The translations under genes and the position numbers were made by a program. A stretch of DNA of 64,000 nt from Lamellibrachia columna (Eukaryota > Annelida > Polychaeta > Sabellida > Siboglinidae). Positions 1-64,000 of the stretch are shown one piece after another; position 1 is the stretch's first letter, and the number at the start of each line of letters is the position of its first letter. The stretch spans positions 11,676,835 to 11,740,834 of the forward strand of contig OY759266.1 in the NCBI GenBank assembly GCA_963662155.1, given 5' to 3'. The notes under the pieces were generated by a model. It was not told the origin of the DNA. It made no database searches and saw nothing but the letters and a program-made list of their open reading frames with translations.

Positions 1-172
1 TTAATAGATACATAAGATTTGGTTATCAATAGCTTGCTAAAGTGAAACAGGAAGTAAACAATATGTTCAGTTGTTCAATCGTATAATTAAATGCTATGTC
101 CCAAAGTGCTAAAAAAATATGGTATTGTCTAGATAGTTTTTGTAATGTGATATATTCATAGATACCACTCAC

Positions 173-16058
<15,886 letters not shown>

Positions 16059-17270
16059 TCTACAGCCACTTTTTGTCACTGACTGAGGCGATCTCTGGAC
16101 TGCATGTTTATGCACACACCCCACTCGTATTACGGTCAGATCACATGATTCTCCACTAACATGCGACAGGTGGCGCCACTGAAATCATTGCTTTTGTTTT
16201 CATTTTCCCGTTTCACTACAGGTGGCGGCGTCGATTATCCGGCAGAACGAAACAGTAACTGAATTCAATATATTATTTCGGTTAGTATTTAAAACAATGA
16301 TATAACTATTCCGATAACCAGTATTTCGATTGGGGTTTTAATAATGATGTCATCATCTACAAACGTCGATTACGTCGAAATGACGTTGGACAGATATCGG
16401 CACCACGAAATCAACTATATATGTATGGGCATTGTTTATAAGCAAATTCTGTTGCTTCGGTTATCGGATGCGTGTGTCCTGGCGATACGTCTGAACATTG
16501 ATCGCTGACCATTCGGCTGATCTGTCCAGATGACTGTCCCCTAATTGGCACCTTTCCGCGTGAATCGTTGCTCCCGCTGCACCTGGGTTAACTGGGGCCG
16601 CACGGTCGAGCGACTGCAAAATTGATGGAATTGTCACTATATAGTGACTGATCCCGGGTGTATAGGTTCATCCTGACTTCTGCGAGCAACGTTAGGTTAG
16701 CTCTTCAAAATTCGGAAGTTGGGTAATCCGTTCGAGACGCTTCCATACCGGCACTGCGCGAATGCAGTTTGCCATACTTTTTTTCGCGTTTTGTACTAAT
16801 GTAGTGTTTACTTACTCTTTAATAGTATTTTTATAATTAGCTCTACAATAATAATTAAAAAGTTAAATTCTTAATCTATTAATACATGATTTCCTGTATT
16901 TTTAATATAATATTTTAATGATATGATTGAACACTAATTTTGATATTGTCTATTTTTTTACATTTGTGTATACATACAATTTTTTATGTCGATAAACATA
17001 CATTCTTGAGAAACTTACATGCTCTTACATAATAATTGTGGTAAATATCTTGCAAATTACTGATTAAATGATGTGGGGAAACATAAGAACATATAACTGG
17101 AGTTACCATTTTTTATATTTGGAAGCAATTACTGATATAAATGTTTGGAAGCATTAATTCATAAGTTATCGTTCATCTTGTTGTTTGCTCTCGTTGGAAA
17201 TGAAATTATCGTGTTATTTATGATAAATATAACATGTAAAGAGAGAGGGGTGTGGAAGGAGGTGGGATGT
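16059..17270. promoter_or_regulatory. Divergent intergenic region next to Clcn7, CpG-richer
   Basis: From 16059 to about 16790 CpG dinucleotides are much more frequent than in the neighbouring introns (runs such as GGCGGCGTCGATTATCCGG and TTACGTCGAAATGACGTTGG). This is where the Clcn7 promoter and 5' UTR should be. No TATA box or initiator can be fixed. From 16790 to 17270 the sequence turns AT-rich with nothing recognised. Confidence 0.4.
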
Positions 17271-17282
17271 GAGAGGTAGGTC

Positions 17283-17978
17283 CAGTGTTCAAAACGAGGG
17301 GGGGTCTGGGGAGGGGGACCAGGACCCCCCATAAGGCACGACGGACCTCCCATAAGAAAGAAAAATATTTTATGTTTGTACAAACTTGTACTGATGTAAA
17401 TACCCATCCGCTGTTGCACCTGTTGTTGCGTGTGGGGCTACTCTGATGTTTGTCTGTGCTAAAACTCGACGGTTTTCGCAGAACTCGACAGTTTTAGCCG
17501 GACTCGACATCATTATGTTGGTAGTTTAGTTGATTCATTCAGCTCACTATATTGTCAATGAGTTAATCTCTGTTAAAAACATCTTAAATCATTCCACTCA
17601 TATCGTTGATGAGTGTGCGTTCTGCGGTTAAGGGAGCCATTTGATGGATGTCTGCTGCAATGCCACCAATGAGTGTCTAGTTGAGGCACATTTTACCTTG
17701 GCATTTTACTTCTCAGAATTACAGAGCACTGTCTGCAAGCGCATTAATTACTCCAGTAACAATGACGCTCTTATCCAGTGCGGCTTACAAATGCATTCAA
17801 CCAACTTAAGTTGGTAAAATAACTACAGGTCGCTATGATAGCAAGCAAGTCTTTTTACAAAATTGACGCTAATAGCCATAACAATGCCTGAAAACAAGAT
17901 TTTTAAGAAGGTTTTTATCGGGAGGGTAACCAATATTTTTAGGGGACCCCCCAGAGTCAGTGGTCATTTCGAACACTA
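17283..17978. mobile_element. Non-autonomous hAT-like element, 696 bp
   Basis: The left end CAGTGTTCAAAACGA and the right end TCATTTCGAACACTA are imperfect inverted repeats. They are flanked by 8-bp duplications GGTAGGTC (17275-17282) and GGTAGGTA (17979-17986). Both ends are followed inward by G/C-runs. Internally there are repeats of AACTCGACGGTTTT (17461-17510). No coding capacity is visible. The 8-bp duplication points to a hAT family distinct from the MITE at 11845. Confidence 0.75.
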
Positions 17979-17996
17979 GGTAGGTAATAAAAACTT

Positions 17997-18190
17997 ATGC
18001 TCCTGATGAGACCCTCCCGATACACGCATTCTGAAGCTTTTCAACTCCTCGTAATCACTAAGCAATTCATCCAGTATAGCTTTTTACCCCGTACAATAGC
18101 CTATTGGAATACCCTGCCAGCCAACGCAGCTACAGCGCCAAGTTTGGAGATTTCAGACAGAAGATCTCCAGCTTGCAACATTAATTGATA
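17997..18190 (+). pseudogene. 3' tail fragment of a non-LTR retrotransposon ORF2
   Basis: The frame reads SRYTHSEAFQLL, then SFLPRTIAYWNTLPANAATA. The SF-PRTI--WN-LP block is the conserved C-terminal tail of jockey-like LINE proteins. It directly abuts the right target duplication of the hAT-like element. Nothing of the polymerase remains. Confidence 0.7.
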
Positions 18191-19117
18191 TTGCATTTTT
18201 CACGCTATCAACTTTTCCTCTCCTCAAATTGCAGTTCTACACGCACACTATCATTTTTTCTCTTTCTTCCAAATATGTTATTACTTACTCTTACAGCACT
18301 TTAGCAGGTGTGCACACACACCGAGTCCGAGTCTATAAGCCTTGAAGAGAGGGTTGACTAGTAACCGGAAAAATTGGTAGAAGGTTGGCTCAAAAAATAT
18401 GTGGGAGGTGGACTCTTAGAATCATATCGAAAGTCATTAAAAAGCTGAACCTACTTTGCTGACTATACGTCATGGATGGATGTATATTTATTTCAACACA
18501 ATTTATAGAAAAATATAAATTTCTTTATTACTTTCTGCTCCTTATTCAGTTCAGTAGATGGCGCCACTATTACAGTGCGAGGTTAACTTGAAAGGTTTTG
18601 AGTAAATAGTTCCAAACACTTTGTAAAACCAAATAAAGATACACATAACTGTTGTCACACTATATTGCTAAGCTTCCGATGATGCAAGTTACCATCTAAT
18701 TGACTTGCAAGGTTCGGTGTATCAGCGTAAACAAAGGTGGGAGTGATAGCGTTGATGTATTTATACGCATCCTGGGTCGTAGTGCGGTGTATGTACACAA
18801 AGATCACGGGGCGTTATCTGGCTCTGCGCGCAACGAGTTTCGAGAGCCGATTGTGGGTGTGGGAATGTAAAGGAGTTGCAACATGTAGGGGTGGACAGAG
18901 ATTCGCCGAAAACTACCTCAACCGGATATAGAATAGACAATCTCCAAGACATTTCGTGAGTTATACTATGCGGCAGAGTCACCTGGTTGTTGTAAATTTT
19001 CATTTGGAGTGCACAAACTCAGATTATCATTAGATTTTAGGATCGCTGACTTTGTTATTGACGTTGTCAGTCAGTGTCACTGATTCAGTGTGACTTGTCC
19101 ACTCGGTCAACTTGACC
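18191..19117. promoter_or_regulatory. Upstream region of Mprip
   Basis: No gene is seen here. This stretch should contain the Mprip promoter and 5' UTR. The start codon context TTGACCATGG has A at -3 and G at +4, a strong initiation context. A core promoter cannot be assigned by eye. Confidence 0.3.
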
Positions 19118-62874
<43,757 letters not shown>

Positions 62875-63004
62875 GTACAACGCACTAATACATTCTTTTC
62901 AACTTATTCTCTAGTTTTTGTAGGGTACATTGAACCTGTGATAAAGGTAGTATGCAAGTCATGTTGATGGATGTACAATAGAAGTTTTGTAGAAATCAGG
63001 TGGA

Positions 63005-63337
63005 CATACAATTACGGTTGTGCAAACGTTGGCTGAACCTATAACAGAGGTTATATTGTAGTCTTGTGGACTTACAATGGAAGTTTTTAAAAAATAACTG
63101 GACCTAATAACAGAGGTTATATTGTAGTCAGGTGGGTATACAATGGAGGTTGTACAAAAAATAACTGGACCTAATAACAGAGGTTATATTGTAGTCAGGT
63201 GGGTATACAATGGAGGTTGTACAAAAAATAACTGGACCTAATAACAGAGGTTATATTGTAGTCAGGTGGGTATACAATGGAGGTTGTACAAAAAATAACT
63301 CGACCTAATAACATAGGTTATAATGTAGTCAGATGAG
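63005..63337. repeat. 67-bp minisatellite, about 5 copies, Mprip intron 11
   Basis: Unit core TAACAGAGGTTATATTGTAG, TCAGGTGGGTATACAATGGA, GGTTGTACAAAAAATAACT. It ends directly at the left terminus of the MITE at 63338. Confidence 0.93.
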
Positions 63338-64000
63338 CAGGGTTGTTTGATTTAAATCATATGATTTAAATCATTGATTTAAATCACTCCAAAAAATCAT
63401 TGATTTATGATTTTTTTTACTTCCGTTTTTTTAATCGCTGATTTATATGAATTTAACACAAATAATTGTTTACAAGCATCGAGATCAACAAAGTTTTGTA
63501 TGTTTTTTAATGCAAAACACAAAGTGCGCACACTTGTGTAGCTGTATTGTCACCAGATAGCCTGATAGTCAAATATTTTATGACATTGTGTATGTTTGAG
63601 CTATTCCCTTTCTGAATGCAGTGAAGCCACACAAACTTGTCTTCCAGAGGAAGTATATTTTCAACACAGAAGCCCTGAGTTAAAGTCCACTTATAGCTTG
63701 TGCTAGTTGATATCAATTCAGTATGTTGACTCAGTTGTTTAATACTGTACCAGTTTGTATTCTGGTTAGAGACCCTAAGAGTACACAGAGCCCTGGACAG
63801 GTGCTAATCCACCCTATAGGCAAACAATAATTACCACTGCTACAGCCACAGACACACAGCATGCTTTCCTTTCCAAGACAGATTATGCAACTACAGGGGG
63901 TGAGACCTTGTGGACATTGTCTAATTTCTTTATATAAGCAAAAATCATGTACCCTCTGTTAAGACAAGAACCCAAATCGATTTGAATAGAACATGTTTGA
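63338..64000. mobile_element. Second copy of the hAT-like MITE, inverted, cut by the window edge
   Basis: It starts CAGGGTTGTTTGATTTAAAT and continues as the reverse complement of the element at 11845-12469 (shared blocks such as CAGTGAAGCCACACAA, CACAGAGCCCTGGACAGGTG, AAATCGATTTGAATAGAAC). The candidate left target duplication is CAGATGAG; the right end is outside the window. Confidence 0.9.

Overview
The window is eukaryotic genomic DNA, almost certainly from an invertebrate animal. It is AT-rich, has short exons with canonical GT-AG boundaries separated by introns of 0.5 to 12.5 kb, and is crowded with microsatellites, minisatellites, broken LINE-type retrotransposons, non-autonomous hAT-like elements and a tRNA-derived SINE. 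A mollusc or other lophotrochozoan would fit, but nothing seen here fixes the phylum.

Two protein-coding genes stand head to head. On the minus strand, positions 16058 down to 173 (continuing off the left edge) carry eleven exons encoding the first 366 residues of a CLC-7 type chloride/proton exchanger (Clcn7 ortholog). On the plus strand, 19118 to 62874 (continuing off the right edge) carries eleven exons encoding 1031 residues of a myosin phosphatase Rho-interacting protein (Mprip; Drosophila outspread family). Visible in it are an N-terminal Cys/His motif, a first PH domain split over four exons, a very large Ser/Pro-rich exon, a second PH domain, a basic Ser-rich region and the start of the coiled coil. 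Every exon-exon phase is compatible in both genes, so both look functional. I see no non-coding RNA gene beyond the SINE.

Region by region: 1-16058 is Clcn7. Its introns hold a 41-bp minisatellite (541-1264), a 100-bp tandem duplication that copies the exon 7 acceptor, a decayed reverse transcriptase (7960-8920, minus), and a plus-strand LINE (about 9780-13640) broken by a nested 625-bp hAT-like MITE. 16059-19117 is the CpG-richer divergent intergenic region with a second, 696-bp hAT-like element and a LINE tail. 19118-62874 is Mprip. Its introns contain more than fifteen unrelated tandem-repeat families, including a 1.2-kb 30/31-bp minisatellite, a perfect (TG)376 tract in intron 4 and a perfect (AC)207 tract in intron 5. 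From 63338 to the end is a second, inverted copy of the MITE found inside the LINE.

The two genes have separate jobs: CLC-7 works in lysosomal chloride/proton exchange, Mprip in the actomyosin cytoskeleton. Nothing in the sequence shows a shared pathway. I found no wholly new system. The observations most worth testing are the complementary (TG)n/(AC)n tracts flanking Mprip exon 5 and the duplicated splice acceptor carrying a copy of the CLC-7 gating-glutamate codon.
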